Shown: positions 26,699 through 36,044, counted from the stretch's first letter. The stretch is DNA of 64,000 nucleotides from Lachnospiraceae bacterium (GCA_017626435.1 JAGAIR010000002.1:248001-312000); one strand, 5' to 3'. The notes: generated from the sequence alone by a model not told the origin. A program made the numbers and translations.

Positions 26699-27802
26699 TT
26701 ACTGTCCCACCGTTATATTTGCACCAGCATCTCCGTTTTTTTCATTTTTCTTTAAACTGCCATAAATAAATGTCTGCATGGCATCTACATTCTTTTTCAG
26801 ATCATCTGGCAAAATAACAGACATCGTCCGTACACGGGTAATCTGATAAGCACCTTCTACCGGTACATTTAAGGTTTTCAGTTTTGGATTTTTACTGCGG
26901 ACCATCACTCCCATATACAGATAGTTAATCAGATCACTCTTTTTGATATTAGTGGTGACCAGCGGCATCAGTTTTGGCACCATAGCCACCAGTTCCAGAG
27001 TAGATTTATCCATCAGTTTATTGTAGATAGCTGTCATTACAGTACGATGACGCAATGTTCTGGCGAAATCCCCATACTGTCCGTCTTTGCTGACATACCG
27101 GACTCTGGCATATCCCAGTGCCTGATTTCCGTTCATGTGATTGACACCCACATGCAGGTTGTGATTGGAATAGTCCGAAATATAATTGGTTCTGTTCAGA
27201 TAGCTGACTTCATCCTCCGACAGCTTAATGTCAATCCCTCCCAAAGCATCGATCACATCCTGAAAGGAGTCAAAATTTACTAAAACATATCCATCTACGG
27301 AAATGCCAAAATTCTGCTTTATGGTCTTTACCAGGGTTTTCATTCCACCATTGTGATAGGCAGCATTGATCTTATTATCGCTAAAGCCTGGAATCTGCAC
27401 ATAGGTATCTCTCATAATAGAAGTCAGTCTCAGCGCATTATCCCTCTGATTTATGGTAGCGATCATAATACTGTCGGTACGGCCACGACCGCCTCCGATT
27501 GCCTCTTCTCCACAGATAAGGATATTTACCACGTCTTTATTCTGACTGATACTGTCAGCACTATCAAGCTGAATCGCATCCGGATCCAGTTCCTTGAGAT
27601 CTTCTATCCCCTCATCTGTATCAAAATACTCCTCCCCGGCAGCAACATCCTCTCCATGATCTATCTTCATCTGGTTATAATAATAATCAAATGCAGCATA
27701 GACAACTCCACCTGCCACAAGCAGTACACAGATGACCCCGATCACAATTTTTCCCCACAATGGCAGCTTCTTCTTTTTGCCCTGTTCCTCCAAATTACTC
27801 AT
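26699..27802 (-). CDS. LCP family (LytR-CpsA-Psr) cell-wall ligase
   Basis: Enzyme that transfers lipid-linked wall polymers (teichoic acid or capsule type) onto peptidoglycan. The 367-residue protein has a short cytoplasmic Lys-rich start, one membrane segment (about 12-34, IVIGVICVLLVAGGVVYAAF) and an acidic stem. The LCP domain starts at about 95: NILICGEEAIGGGRGRTDSIMIATI (Arg/Asp pair for pyrophosphate binding), then LTSIMRDTYVQIPG and NFDSFQDVIDALGGI. RVRYVSKDGQYGDFARTLRHR follows near 235. The first codon of the longer frame is a TTG at 27808; the ATG at 27802 suits the AAAGGAA site better. The attached polymer cannot be told from the sequence. Confidence 0.93.
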   Translation of the reverse strand: MSNLEEQGKKKKLPLWGKIVIGVICVLLVAGGVVYAAFDYYYNQMKIDHGEDVAAGEEYFDTDEGIEDLKELDPDAIQLDSADSISQNKDVVNILICGEEAIGGGRGRTDSIMIATINQRDNALRLTSIMRDTYVQIPGFSDNKINAAYHNGGMKTLVKTIKQNFGISVDGYVLVNFDSFQDVIDALGGIDIKLSEDEVSYLNRTNYISDYSNHNLHVGVNHMNGNQALGYARVRYVSKDGQYGDFARTLRHRTVMTAIYNKLMDKSTLELVAMVPKLMPLVTTNIKKSDLINYLYMGVMVRSKNPKLKTLNVPVEGAYQITRVRTMSVILPDDLKKNVDAMQTFIYGSLKKNEKNGDAGANITVGQ

Positions 27803-27900
27803 TTGCAAATTCCTTTCTCCATCCTGACCAAAATCTTAAAGTCCTTTTCTCCGATATCTGATAAGTTTTCCCAAAATTCAGGCTTCCAAATAGCATCCCA

Positions 27901-29265
27901 CTAATTCTTAAAACTGTGAATCGGTGCAGGAATCCTTCCTCCACGGTTAATAAAATCACTGCAGTCAAACTGGTTTACCGGCATGATCGGAGCATAACCC
28001 AGCAAGCCTCCAAACTCAGCGGTATCTCCTACCTTTTTCCCGATAACCGGAATCAGACGCACTGCCGTCGTCTTCTGATTCACCATACCGATTGCCATTT
28101 CGTCTGCGATGATACCAGAAATCGTAGCAGCCTTAGTATCCCCAGGAATCGCAATCATATCCAGGCCTACAGAACATACACAGGTCATTGCCTCCAGTTT
28201 CTCCAGAGTCAATGCACCGTCCTGCACTGCGTCGATCATTCCCTGATCTTCACTGACCGGAATAAACGCTCCGCTCAATCCCCCCACATAAGAGGAAGCC
28301 ATAACACCGCCCTTTTTCACCTGGTCATTCAACATCGCCAAAGCCGCTGTAGTTCCAGGTGCTCCAGCTCTCTGTAATCCCATCTCTTCAAAAATATCTG
28401 CAATACTGTCACCAATTGCCGGTGTTGGAGCAAGCGACAGGTCGATGATCCCAAACGGAATATTCATTCTCTGGGAAGCCTCTCTTGCCACCAGCTGGCC
28501 TACACGGGTAATTTTAAAGGCTGTTTTTTTGATGGTCTCACAAAGAGAACCAAAGTCTGTTCCATGCTCTGACTCCAAAGCCTTACGCATAACACCAGGA
28601 CCACTGACACCTACATTGATGATCTCGTCTGCTTCTGTCACTCCATGAAAGGCACCTGCCATAAACGGATTGTCATCTGGTGCATTACAAAATACCACCA
28701 GCTTGGCGCAACCGATACTGTCGTTTTCCTTAGTAAACTCTGCTGTCTCCAGAATAATTTCACCCATCATCTTCACTGCATCCATATTCAGTCCGGTCTT
28801 GGTAGAGCCAAGATTTACGGAACTGCACACAAAATCAGTAGTTGCCAGAGCCTGCGGAATAGAACGAATCAACAGTTCATCACTTTTTGTCATTCCCTTA
28901 GAGACCAATGCACTATAACCACCTATAAAATTAACACCTAACGTCTTCGCAGCACGGTCCAGTGTCTGGGCAATAGTAACATAATCCTCCGGTGTTTTAC
29001 AGGCAGCACCTCCAATTAATGCAATGGGAGTAACAGAGATACGTTTATTGACAATAGGAATCCCGTATTCCTTTTCAATCTCCTTCCCAGTAACCACCAA
29101 ATCCTTTGCTACCGTAGTGATCCGGTTATAAATCTTTTCATTGAGACGGTTCAGATCACTGTCAATACAGTTTAACAGGCTGATGCCTACTGTAATAGTA
29201 CGTACATCCAGATTCTCTTTCTCAATCATATTATTGGTTTCCAAAACCTCATATATATTAATCAT
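27901..29265 (-). CDS. PFL family protein (DUF711/UPF0210)
   Basis: 454-residue cytoplasmic protein of the DUF711 family, structurally related to pyruvate formate-lyase-like folds but without a proven reaction. Conserved stretches include [17 protein letters not shown] (about 20-36), [17 protein letters not shown] (about 113), [14 protein letters not shown] (about 216) and [22 protein letters not shown] (about 367). It lies 38 bases downstream of the ACT-domain gene, an association conserved across Firmicutes and Archaea, which suggests amino-acid-responsive control. The start ATG follows AAGGGAAAA. Confidence 0.92.
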   Translation of the reverse strand: MINIYEVLETNNMIEKENLDVRTITVGISLLNCIDSDLNRLNEKIYNRITTVAKDLVVTGKEIEKEYGIPIVNKRISVTPIALIGGAACKTPEDYVTIAQTLDRAAKTLGVNFIGGYSALVSKGMTKSDELLIRSIPQALATTDFVCSSVNLGSTKTGLNMDAVKMMGEIILETAEFTKENDSIGCAKLVVFCNAPDDNPFMAGAFHGVTEADEIINVGVSGPGVMRKALESEHGTDFGSLCETIKKTAFKITRVGQLVAREASQRMNIPFGIIDLSLAPTPAIGDSIADIFEEMGLQRAGAPGTTAALAMLNDQVKKGGVMASSYVGGLSGAFIPVSEDQGMIDAVQDGALTLEKLEAMTCVCSVGLDMIAIPGDTKAATISGIIADEMAIGMVNQKTTAVRLIPVIGKKVGDTAEFGGLLGYAPIMPVNQFDCSDFINRGGRIPAPIHSFKN

Positions 29266-29303
29266 GACACTTTTCCCTTCTATATTTTCTTTCTGCCAAT
29301 AAA

Positions 29304-29576
29304 CTAAATACGATGCATCTTATCAAAAATATCCTCTCGCTGTGCCTTGATAATACATCCCATATCTCCGCCGATCTGCTCCAGCTCATCGGCAAATGTA
29401 CCATAATCTTTGCTGCATTTTGCAGTATCCACGATCATCATCATATTAAAAAAACCATCTACGATAGTCTGGGAAATATCCAGGATATTTATCCCATTCT
29501 CTGCCAGATATGTACATACCTTGGCAATAATACCTACACTGTCTTTACCTACTACTGTGATTACTGTTTTTTTCAT
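29304..29576 (-). CDS. ACT domain protein (UPF0237 family)
   Basis: 90-residue single ACT domain, a small-molecule (typically amino acid) binding fold. Begins [24 protein letters not shown] and continues with [27 protein letters not shown] sequence, the normal beta-alpha-beta pattern. Co-transcribed with the DUF711 gene directly downstream; a regulatory-subunit role for that partner is inference. GAGGT precedes the ATG. Confidence 0.92.
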   Translation of the reverse strand: MKKTVITVVGKDSVGIIAKVCTYLAENGINILDISQTIVDGFFNMMMIVDTAKCSKDYGTFADELEQIGGDMGCIIKAQREDIFDKMHRI

Positions 29577-29649
29577 ATTTACCTCATTCCTGCACAGCCA
29601 TTCTTCTTTCCCATTTAAGGCCGTACGTATATTTTTTTTCGCCGTTGGG

Positions 29650-30444
29650 CTATATCGTAACCAGCATGGAAGGCTTTTCTCTCTCTGCTACTGCCAGATG
29701 AAATGGCAATTCCCGCATTCCGAGCTCCTCCCATAGCTGACACTTTACTGTTTCATATGCCAGTTCCGGATAATTATTTTCTTTGGATAAATGTGCTAAA
29801 AAAATATAACGCAATTGCTCTCCCAGAAGCCTGCAGAGCAGGCGTCCGGAATCATCATTTGACAAATGTCCTTTTTCGCTGAGAATACGGCATTTTAATG
29901 GATAGGGATAACTTCCTGCTTCCAACATACTTATATCATGATTCGCTTCCAGCAGCAAGACCTCACTTCCCTCCAGGTGTTCTACTGTATAATCATCATA
30001 TTTTCCCAAATCTGTAGCAATACTCGCTTTATGCCCCTGTGATTCTACCGAATAACATACAGGATCTGAGGCATCGTGTGAAGTACGGAAAGGAGTGATC
30101 TTCATGCCACCAATCTCTACCGGCCGGTCGGGATGTACCTGATAAAGATGCTCCATCCCGATAATACCTTTCCTGTCCCTTTCCCGGATCTCATCCAGTG
30201 TTCCTCCTGTGGCATAGACAGGAGTCTGGAACATTTTTACCATCATAGGAAGTCCCTGTATATGATCACTGTGTTCATGGGTTACAAAGACAGCATCCAG
30301 CTGATCCGGCTGTACATGAATCTCTTTTAATCCCTCTACGATACGTTTTCTGCTTATCCCGGCATCTATCAGAATATGATTGTTCCCATCGCCTACATAA
30401 ATACAATTGCCGCTGCTGCCGCTGGCAATACTACAAATCTGCAT
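29650..30444 (-). CDS. MBL-fold metallohydrolase, WalJ/YycJ type
   Basis: 264-residue metallo-beta-lactamase-fold protein. Starts MQICSIASGSSGNCIYVGDG; the zinc motif THEHSDHIQG (HxHxDH) lies at about residue 60, FRTSHDASDPVCYSVE (third histidine) near 130, and EANHDISML plus LAHLSKENN further on. Relatives (YycJ/WalJ) are exonuclease-like proteins linked to the WalRK wall-stress system and DNA repair; the exact substrate is unresolved. The reading frame extends to 30591 but that part overlaps the FtsA-like gene; GGAG just before the ATG at 30444 and family alignment fix the start. It follows the FtsA-like gene by 79 bases. Confidence 0.88.
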   Translation of the reverse strand: MQICSIASGSSGNCIYVGDGNNHILIDAGISRKRIVEGLKEIHVQPDQLDAVFVTHEHSDHIQGLPMMVKMFQTPVYATGGTLDEIRERDRKGIIGMEHLYQVHPDRPVEIGGMKITPFRTSHDASDPVCYSVESQGHKASIATDLGKYDDYTVEHLEGSEVLLLEANHDISMLEAGSYPYPLKCRILSEKGHLSNDDSGRLLCRLLGEQLRYIFLAHLSKENNYPELAYETVKCQLWEELGMRELPFHLAVAEREKPSMLVTI

Positions 30445-30523
30445 CTCTCCTGAATCCTTTCTCTGTGTCTTTGCCCTATTTCCATTTTTTTGTATCTGTT
30501 CTATTACACACATATTCTGGTTA

Positions 30524-32761
30524 TTAAACCCAATAGATCTGTACCTCATCCCCCTCATTAACCGGCTGTGTAAAGTCTGAGGAAACACCATTCACTAAAG
30601 TTTCCAGATAGTCTCCTTTGGCAACAGACAGATCAAAGGGATAAAAATCCAATACATCTACTAATATGTACTGGGATTTGTTTCTCAAAACGACTATTTC
30701 TCCATTCACAAGAATAGAAATATCCCTTGCACCGCTCACTGCTGTTTCCTCGACAGATGGTTCCTCGACAGTGGATACTGATGCCTCTCCATCTGTTCCT
30801 GAATCTTCGCTCCGACCGGCAATCCCCTCATCCAGAGATTCTCCATTCATTACCGACTCCGGTATCTGGCCATCTCCATATTCCTCCATGAGCTGCTGAT
30901 AATTCGGCTCCTCTTTTTTTATCTCACAAGCCACTGAAAAATTATCATAAACTTTTGCATCCATTTCTGCAATGACATTATTCACATACACCTTGCCACG
31001 ATATACGATATCCATAAATTCCAATACCTGTTCCAGAGTGTAGTACTCGACAATCTCTATCCTGTCATTTTCCTGAATATCATAAAATTCAGAAACCAGT
31101 TCTCCATTTACCTTTACAAACCGTGGACAGTGAATCTGCTTTCCATTAAAAAGAAACTGCATCGTTGAACGATATTCCGGAATCTGTCCAACACTCAGGC
31201 GGGCATCCTGTCCTTTTGTAGATTCTATGATCTCAATCTTATCATTTTGCTCAATGGAGCCACTCAGGCCACCCTCATTCCCGTTGATTTTAACCACAGC
31301 AGCCTCTCCGGCATCTCCACGTTTCATACGCTTTTCACCGTTTACTGTGTAATTAAGGGCATTTCCTCTCTTTGGAAACAGATCATCTTTTGGAAAGCCA
31401 ATCTGCATGGCAGCATCTACCACTGTCAGCTTGCTGTTGTCATACAATTTAATCCTGTCACCGTTTACTGTCACAAAAATAAAATTATTTCTCTGCTCAT
31501 AATAGTTGAGACAGATACCAATTGGTGTAACCAGCAGAGAATCAATCTTAACATTATCCTGTAAAAATATCACATTTCCAAGCACCTCGGAACCGCGCAG
31601 AGCAACTCGCTCCCCCGGCAATTCCAGATACTCTGCCAGACTTTCCACAAAGCCTTTCACTTTTCCGCCTCCACCTACGACAAATACTGCACTGACAGTT
31701 TTTCCACCATTCAGCTCCATAATCTTATCTGCCACCTGTTTTGTAATGTCACGGATTGTCTTATTGACAACCTCCAGTACCTCATCTGCAGGTACTTTGT
31801 GAGACAACCCCATAATATCCCTGTAGCTCACCTGTTTCCTGATGGTACTCTGGCACTTTATCTTCTCTGCCTCGGAAAAATCCGTCAGATAATGCTTTGC
31901 CAGACATTCCGTCACCTCATCGCCCGCGGCAGGAATCATACCATATGCCAGAATGCTGCCATCATTTGTAATGGAAATATCCGATGTTCCGGCACCCACA
32001 TCCACCAATGCAATGTTCAGCAGACGAAACCGTTCCGGAATCGCCACATTGATTGCCGCAATTGGCTCCAACGTTAAATTGGCAACAAAAAGCCCCGCCT
32101 TTTCTACCGCTGCATATAATCCGTCTACCACCTCATCCGGCAAAAAAGTAGCAATCAGTTCTGTCTCTATGGAGTTTGCCTTGTGTCCTTCCAAATTGGA
32201 GATTGGATAATCATTCTGAAAATAGCGAATCACAGAATACCCGACGCAATAAAATTTAATATCATCATGACTGTTTTCCTGGCGGAGTATCTCATAAGCA
32301 TTTTCCACGCCCAGCATATCCAGGGAATAGATGTGCTCACTTGTGATCACTGTTTCATAATTAAAATCGACCTTTGCCCTGGCAACTACTGTTTTCAGCA
32401 CACGTCCTGCGGCTGCAATACAAACATCAGTCAGTTTTCTGCCTATCATAGTTTCCAGTTTCTGTTTCACCTGTTGGATTGTCTGCGCCACAGCCTGGAT
32501 ATCATGAATCTGTCCATCCATCATAGCTCTGGTCTCATGCTCCATGGAAACCTGTGCTACCACAACAAACCGGCTGGTACTTTCCTTATAGCCTACAGTA
32601 CCAACGATACTGCGGGTTCCAATGTCCAGTCCAAAGACCAATGGTTCTGTTATATTTTTCATCACAGAGGATTTTCCTGCAGCTTTTTTCACTGTGCCTG
32701 CATTTCTCTTCCCTGAAGATGTCTTTCCTGCTTTTGAGGTAGTCTTCGCTCTTTCCTGCAT
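30524..32761 (-). CDS. FtsA/PilM-type actin-like ATPase with long C-terminal extension
   Basis: 745 residues, far longer than ordinary FtsA (about 400-450). The N-terminus is a Lys/Ser/Thr-rich tail (about 1-33), then the ASKHA core: FGLDIGTRSIVGTVGY (phosphate 1, about 43), LVDVGAGTSDISI (phosphate 2, about 248) and VFVVGGGGKVKGF (adenosine site, about 355). The ~330-residue C-terminal part has ubiquitin-like or soluble-ligand-binding-like segments, including RIKLYDNSKLTVVDAAMQIG and a final domain ending EGDEVQIYWV. An unstructured acidic stretch lies between them near 640-670. No C-terminal amphipathic membrane helix like that of FtsA is seen. Role in division or an envelope machine is inferred from the core only. 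The start has GGAGG very close to the ATG and a second GGAGGAG further upstream. Confidence 0.85.
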   Translation of the reverse strand: MQERAKTTSKAGKTSSGKRNAGTVKKAAGKSSVMKNITEPLVFGLDIGTRSIVGTVGYKESTSRFVVVAQVSMEHETRAMMDGQIHDIQAVAQTIQQVKQKLETMIGRKLTDVCIAAAGRVLKTVVARAKVDFNYETVITSEHIYSLDMLGVENAYEILRQENSHDDIKFYCVGYSVIRYFQNDYPISNLEGHKANSIETELIATFLPDEVVDGLYAAVEKAGLFVANLTLEPIAAINVAIPERFRLLNIALVDVGAGTSDISITNDGSILAYGMIPAAGDEVTECLAKHYLTDFSEAEKIKCQSTIRKQVSYRDIMGLSHKVPADEVLEVVNKTIRDITKQVADKIMELNGGKTVSAVFVVGGGGKVKGFVESLAEYLELPGERVALRGSEVLGNVIFLQDNVKIDSLLVTPIGICLNYYEQRNNFIFVTVNGDRIKLYDNSKLTVVDAAMQIGFPKDDLFPKRGNALNYTVNGEKRMKRGDAGEAAVVKINGNEGGLSGSIEQNDKIEIIESTKGQDARLSVGQIPEYRSTMQFLFNGKQIHCPRFVKVNGELVSEFYDIQENDRIEIVEYYTLEQVLEFMDIVYRGKVYVNNVIAEMDAKVYDNFSVACEIKKEEPNYQQLMEEYGDGQIPESVMNGESLDEGIAGRSEDSGTDGEASVSTVEEPSVEETAVSGARDISILVNGEIVVLRNKSQYILVDVLDFYPFDLSVAKGDYLETLVNGVSSDFTQPVNEGDEVQIYWV

Positions 32762-32879
32762 AACCTCCTGGCTCCTCCTTTTTCTGTTCCTAGAACAGGT
32801 AACTGCAATACTTCCTATTATTTACTCTAACCTTTACTATAACATAAATTCCCCGAAAGGAAAAGTATCAAGCAAAATA

Positions 32880-32912
32880 AGAGAGCCACTATATATAACA
32901 TAGCGACTCTCC
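32880..32912 (-). terminator. Terminator of the first secreted-protein gene
   Basis: On the minus strand GAGAGTCGCTAT and ATAGTGGCTCTC pair (two wobble pairs) and are followed by TTATTTT, about 50 bases after the stop codon at 32964. Confidence 0.65.
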
Positions 32913-32963
32913 TTTATAATAGAGAAAAGAGTAAGCATTTTTAATTCAATCTTTTCACTGATA

Positions 32964-33515
32964 TTATTTGATTGTAAGTGTAAAAGTTACAGAAATTGTC
33001 TTCTTAAACTTAAACTTCTTTCCATAGCTTTTTGGATAAGAAGAAGTCTTATCACCTAGCTTTGAACTTCCCACCTGATTGTAGATAGAAATCCGGAATT
33101 TATTCGGATCCTTATCAGACTCAAGTGCGCCCGATGAAACAGCTTTCATACCCTTAACAGTCTTACCATCACACTTAACGGATACTTTTGAAACTTTCAC
33201 TTTTCCTTTATGCTTCTTCAAAATATCTTTGATATCAATACAAAATACCTGAGCAGCGGCATTTTTAGATTTTTTATTTTTCAATGTAACCGTATATGTA
33301 GCAGAACCTTTTTTATCTTTTATAGTAACAGCTGTTTTATTCGGGTCTGTTGATCCATCATTACCACCATCCCAGTTCCAGTTGACATCTGAATAATACA
33401 TAACTGCCTTATAACTGGAAGCTGCACTTGCTTTTGTCCCGTTAGAGACTGCCCCACTCGCTATGATTGCAGCAGCAACTACCAAAGAAACTACTCTCTT
33501 AAATGTTTTTTTCAT
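32964..33515 (-). CDS. Secreted lysine-rich protein of unknown function, paralogue 1
   Basis: 183 residues. A signal peptide is clear: MKKTFKRVV, a hydrophobic core VSLVVAAAIIASGAV, and a likely cut after KASA. The mature protein begins ASSYKAVMYYSDVNWNWDG and is rich in lysine, serine and threonine, with predicted beta strands (VTIKDKKGSATYTVTLKNKK) and a C-terminus ending VTFTLTIK. It contains a single cysteine pair (FCIDI and KCDG). No wall anchor or known domain. It resembles the neighbour at 33829-34419 in signal peptide, the ASSY start, the VSVK-DGKTVK-K segment and the final strand, so the two arose by duplication. The ATG at 33515 follows GAGGAGG; the earlier in-frame start lacks one. 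Confidence 0.8.
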   Translation of the reverse strand: MKKTFKRVVSLVVAAAIIASGAVSNGTKASAASSYKAVMYYSDVNWNWDGGNDGSTDPNKTAVTIKDKKGSATYTVTLKNKKSKNAAAQVFCIDIKDILKKHKGKVKVSKVSVKCDGKTVKGMKAVSSGALESDKDPNKFRISIYNQVGSSKLGDKTSSYPKSYGKKFKFKKTISVTFTLTIK

Positions 33516-33617
33516 CGAAACAATCCTCCTCAATCATTCAATCTTGAGCATAACAATGATACTACATTAGAAATATTAAAATTTTCTATGCAAATATCAC
33601 ATCTTCTCACAGGAAAT

Positions 33618-33646
33618 ATTTTACTACTTATGTATATTTTTGTCAA
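33618..33646 (-). promoter_or_regulatory. Promoter of secreted paralogue 1
   Basis: Minus-strand TTGACA (33641-33646) and TAAAAT (33618-33623) with 17-base spacing, about 100 bases before the start. It lies in the 313-base gap between the two paralogues, which holds no further gene. Confidence 0.75.
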
Positions 33647-33779
33647 CTTTTTATTTTATTTTCTTTTTCCTTTGTGCATTTTTACCACTTCTGTGTTGAT
33701 AGATGTGGATTCCCATATGCGTGACCGCATATCTCCGGGAAGCGTTTTTTCATTAATAGGACGAAATTTTCCATAAATG

Positions 33780-33807
33780 AAAAATCCGGCACCATACGGT
33801 GCCGGAC
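33780..33807 (-). terminator. Terminator of secreted paralogue 2
   Basis: On the minus strand TCCGGCACCG-TATG-GTGCCGGA forms a strong GC stem followed by TTTTTC, about 22 bases after the stop codon at 33829. Confidence 0.9.
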
Positions 33808-33828
33808 CTTACTATCACTGATTTAATA

Positions 33829-34419
33829 TTATTTAACCTTGATCGTGTAAGTAACCTCGATGCTGCTCTTAGGCATAGAGTATTTGAACTTAGGTACTCT
33901 GTTGTTCCATGTGTTGATGATCTGGAGCTGAACAAAACCATTTGTTTTACCAGGATCAGGAGTAGTAATACCTTTCTTGAAAGTCTTAACAGTCTTTCCG
34001 TCAAACTTAACAGAAACATTGCTGAAAGTAACCTTCTTAGCCATAGTACCAGGAATTGTAGTGTCAACATACAATGTATTGAATGACTTATCATTGCTGA
34101 TAACACCCTTCTTCAGACCTGTCAGCTTAACAGTATAGGTAGAACCCTTCTTGCTGGTTTTCATACTAGCATTTGTAAATTTAGCAGACTTTGCCTTAGA
34201 ACTCAGCTTGTTTGTTGTGTTCTGAAGCTTGCTGGAAAATTTACTGTCATCATGGTTGTTACGGAATGTCCACTTACCAGTAGCCAAGCATAAATATGCA
34301 TTGTAGCTGGATGCTGCATCAGCCTTTTTAGCTGCCTGTGGTACTGTTGCGGATGTTGCTACTACAGCGAGTGCAACTGCGAGAGATAACACTCTCTTTG
34401 CTGTCTTACTAAATCTCAT
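33829..34419 (-). CDS. Secreted lysine-rich protein of unknown function, paralogue 2
   Basis: 196 residues. Signal peptide MRFSKTAKRVLSLAVALAVV with likely cleavage after KADA; the mature part begins ASSYNAYLCLATGKWTFRN. It is rich in Lys, Thr and Ser, with beta-rich stretches (STYTVKLTGLKKG; KVTFSNVSVKFDGKTVKTFKKG) and ends SSIEVTYTIKVK. It is strongly predicted to be exported, has no membrane anchor or LPXTG motif, and no known domain. AAGGAGG precedes the ATG. It has its own promoter and terminator, so it is expressed independently of its neighbour. A structural or adhesive surface role is possible but unproven. Confidence 0.82.
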   Translation of the reverse strand: MRFSKTAKRVLSLAVALAVVATSATVPQAAKKADAASSYNAYLCLATGKWTFRNNHDDSKFSSKLQNTTNKLSSKAKSAKFTNASMKTSKKGSTYTVKLTGLKKGVISNDKSFNTLYVDTTIPGTMAKKVTFSNVSVKFDGKTVKTFKKGITTPDPGKTNGFVQLQIINTWNNRVPKFKYSMPKSSIEVTYTIKVK

Positions 34420-34509
34420 AATTTTTTCCTCCTTAAAAATTGAAAGATACTGCAGCCTGCCTGTTTGAATGATTATGTATCACTCAGACATACTGCTCCT
34501 CAGAGCTAT

Positions 34510-34538
34510 ATACTAGCATGTTTGTGCAAATCTGTCAA
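34510..34538 (-). promoter_or_regulatory. Promoter of secreted paralogue 2
   Basis: Minus-strand TTGACA (34533-34538) and TAGTAT (34510-34515) with 17-base spacing; the predicted leader is about 85 bases and ends in AAGGAGG. Confidence 0.75.
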
Positions 34539-34672
34539 CTTTTTCGTTTATTTCCCTTGTTTCTCTGGAAACATTATACGATAGTTTTCGGTTTTATCAC
34601 TCACACACTCGTATTTTATAGTAAAAACATACTATAAAAAAGAGGCAGAAATATGGCAGTATATCTATTTCC

Positions 34673-35179
34673 TTATCTTGCCAAGATATCTGTAACCTCA
34701 GCGATATACATGGTATGGTAATCCTTATCTGAGTACCATTGCTCATCAATTCCCGGCTCAACAAAATCACCCGGCTCAATCTGAGTGGCAGACATTACCT
34801 TACAGATCAGTGCCAGATTTCCCTGATCCACATAAGGAACTCCATTTTCAAAGTCCAGTTCGACTCCTGCTTCTTTTATCTTATCTTCTGTCCGTCCTGA
34901 TACACTTCCCAGATACTTTAACATGTTACGATGCTTTTCTCCCAGAAAAGACAGGGAAAACGTTCCTTTTTCATCAATAAATTCCTTTGTAAAGCGACTC
35001 TGGCGGATGACAACATATACCACATTTTTCCCCCACATAACACCCATTCCACCCCAGGATGCAGTCATTGTATTTGCCTTCTTCTCATCTCCTGCTGTTA
35101 CCAGCATCCACTCTTTTCCAATCTTCTCAAAGGGGTTGCATTCCATCAATTCTGATGATACCTTCTGAAAACTATGCAT
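34673..35179 (-). CDS. Flavin reductase-like FMN-binding split-barrel protein
   Basis: 168-residue cytoplasmic protein of the flavin reductase/split-barrel FMN family. Characteristic features are WMLVTAGDEKKANTMTASWGGMGVMW (about 25-50), VYVVIRQSRFTKEFID, and FSLSFLGEKHRNMLKYLGSVSGR (about 75-98), with the usual FMN phosphate-binding residues. Relatives reduce flavins or oxidised thiols; the substrate here is unknown. The longer frame to 35203 is rejected because TGGAGG lies just before the ATG at 35179. Divergent from the PHP phosphoesterase with an overlapping promoter. Confidence 0.88.
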   Translation of the reverse strand: MHSFQKVSSELMECNPFEKIGKEWMLVTAGDEKKANTMTASWGGMGVMWGKNVVYVVIRQSRFTKEFIDEKGTFSLSFLGEKHRNMLKYLGSVSGRTEDKIKEAGVELDFENGVPYVDQGNLALICKVMSATQIEPGDFVEPGIDEQWYSDKDYHTMYIAEVTDILAR

Positions 35180-35240
35180 AAAAACCTCCATTCTGTTCCA
35201 CAAAATTCCTCCTGCAGAACCGTCTTTTTCTCACTATCCC

Positions 35241-35269
35241 ATTATATGACCATTGTATATTTTTGACAA
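35241..35269 (-). promoter_or_regulatory. Promoter of the flavin reductase-like gene
   Basis: Minus-strand TTGTCA (35264-35269) and consensus TATAAT (35241-35246), spacing 17. Its -35 box overlaps that of the divergent PHP promoter by five bases. Confidence 0.75.
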
Positions 35270-35291
35270 CTGTTTCATAAAATGTTAGGAT
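35263..35291 (+). promoter_or_regulatory. Promoter of the PHP-YihY operon
   Basis: TTGACA (35263-35268) and TAGGAT (35286-35291), spacing 17. It is back to back with the flavin reductase promoter, so the two polymerases should exclude one another. Confidence 0.7.
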
Positions 35292-35354
35292 AACCCCGTA
35301 ATTTATCGATCAAAAATCAATATTTAATGGGATACACAGAAATGGAGGTTACTT

Positions 35355-36017
35355 ATGAAAATAGAGATGCATGCACATACCAGTGAAGCCAGCCCTTGCG
35401 CAAACATATCTGCCAGCAGGCTGGTATCTATGTATACGGAAGCAGGCTATGATGCAGTAGTGATCACAGACCACTATTGTAAATGGGTAATGGAACAAAG
35501 CGGTTCGACAACACCGGAAACTTACGTTGAGTATTTTCTCTCCGGTTACCGCACAGCACGGGAAGCAGCTCAAAACACCTCCCTTTCCATATGGCTCGGA
35601 GCAGAGGTTAATTTACTGGAAAGTCCCAATGACTATCTGCTATATGGTGCAACCGAAGAATTTTTCCGGAAAAATCCCTCTGTGTTTACCCTCTCCCAGA
35701 AGGAACTTTATTTTCTTTGCCAGAAAAACCAGATTTTGCTATTCCAGGCTCACCCATATCGTACTTACTGTAATCCCGGTGAACCTCAATTTTTAGACGG
35801 AGCAGAAAGCTATAACGGAAATCCACGACATAATAATAGAAATGAAGATGCTGTGGCGTGGACACAAAAAAACCATCTCCTTGTCTCCTCAGGCAGTGAT
35901 TTCCATGAAGCCGAAGACCTTGCCAGGGGCGGAATCTATACAGAGGAATCCATTCATGATATAACCGGACTGTGCAATCTGCTGAAAAGCAACCGTTATC
36001 AATTGATCCAGCCATGA
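35355..36017 (+). CDS. PHP domain phosphoesterase-type protein
   Basis: 220 residues of the PHP (polymerase and histidinol phosphatase) metal-dependent hydrolase fold. The four motifs are visible: MKIEMHAHTSEASPC (HxH, about 6-8), YDAVVITDHYCKW (about 38), GAEVNL (about 82), and VSSGSDFHEAED (about 190), giving a His/Asp-rich trinuclear-type site. It is likely a phosphoesterase acting on a small phosphorylated metabolite. It is not HisJ by length, and there is no partner gene to define the substrate. GGAGG lies six bases before the ATG. First gene of a two-gene operon with yihY. Confidence 0.88.
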   Translation: MKIEMHAHTSEASPCANISASRLVSMYTEAGYDAVVITDHYCKWVMEQSGSTTPETYVEYFLSGYRTAREAAQNTSLSIWLGAEVNLLESPNDYLLYGATEEFFRKNPSVFTLSQKELYFLCQKNQILLFQAHPYRTYCNPGEPQFLDGAESYNGNPRHNNRNEDAVAWTQKNHLLVSSGSDFHEAEDLARGGIYTEESIHDITGLCNLLKSNRYQLIQP

Positions 36018-36044
36018 CAAAAAGTCAGCTAGAAAGAGGTAGTT

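Noticed and set aside
34614..34639. AT-rich perfect ten-base hairpin after the flavin reductase-like gene
   Set aside because: Not listed as a terminator because no T-run follows the stem on the minus strand.
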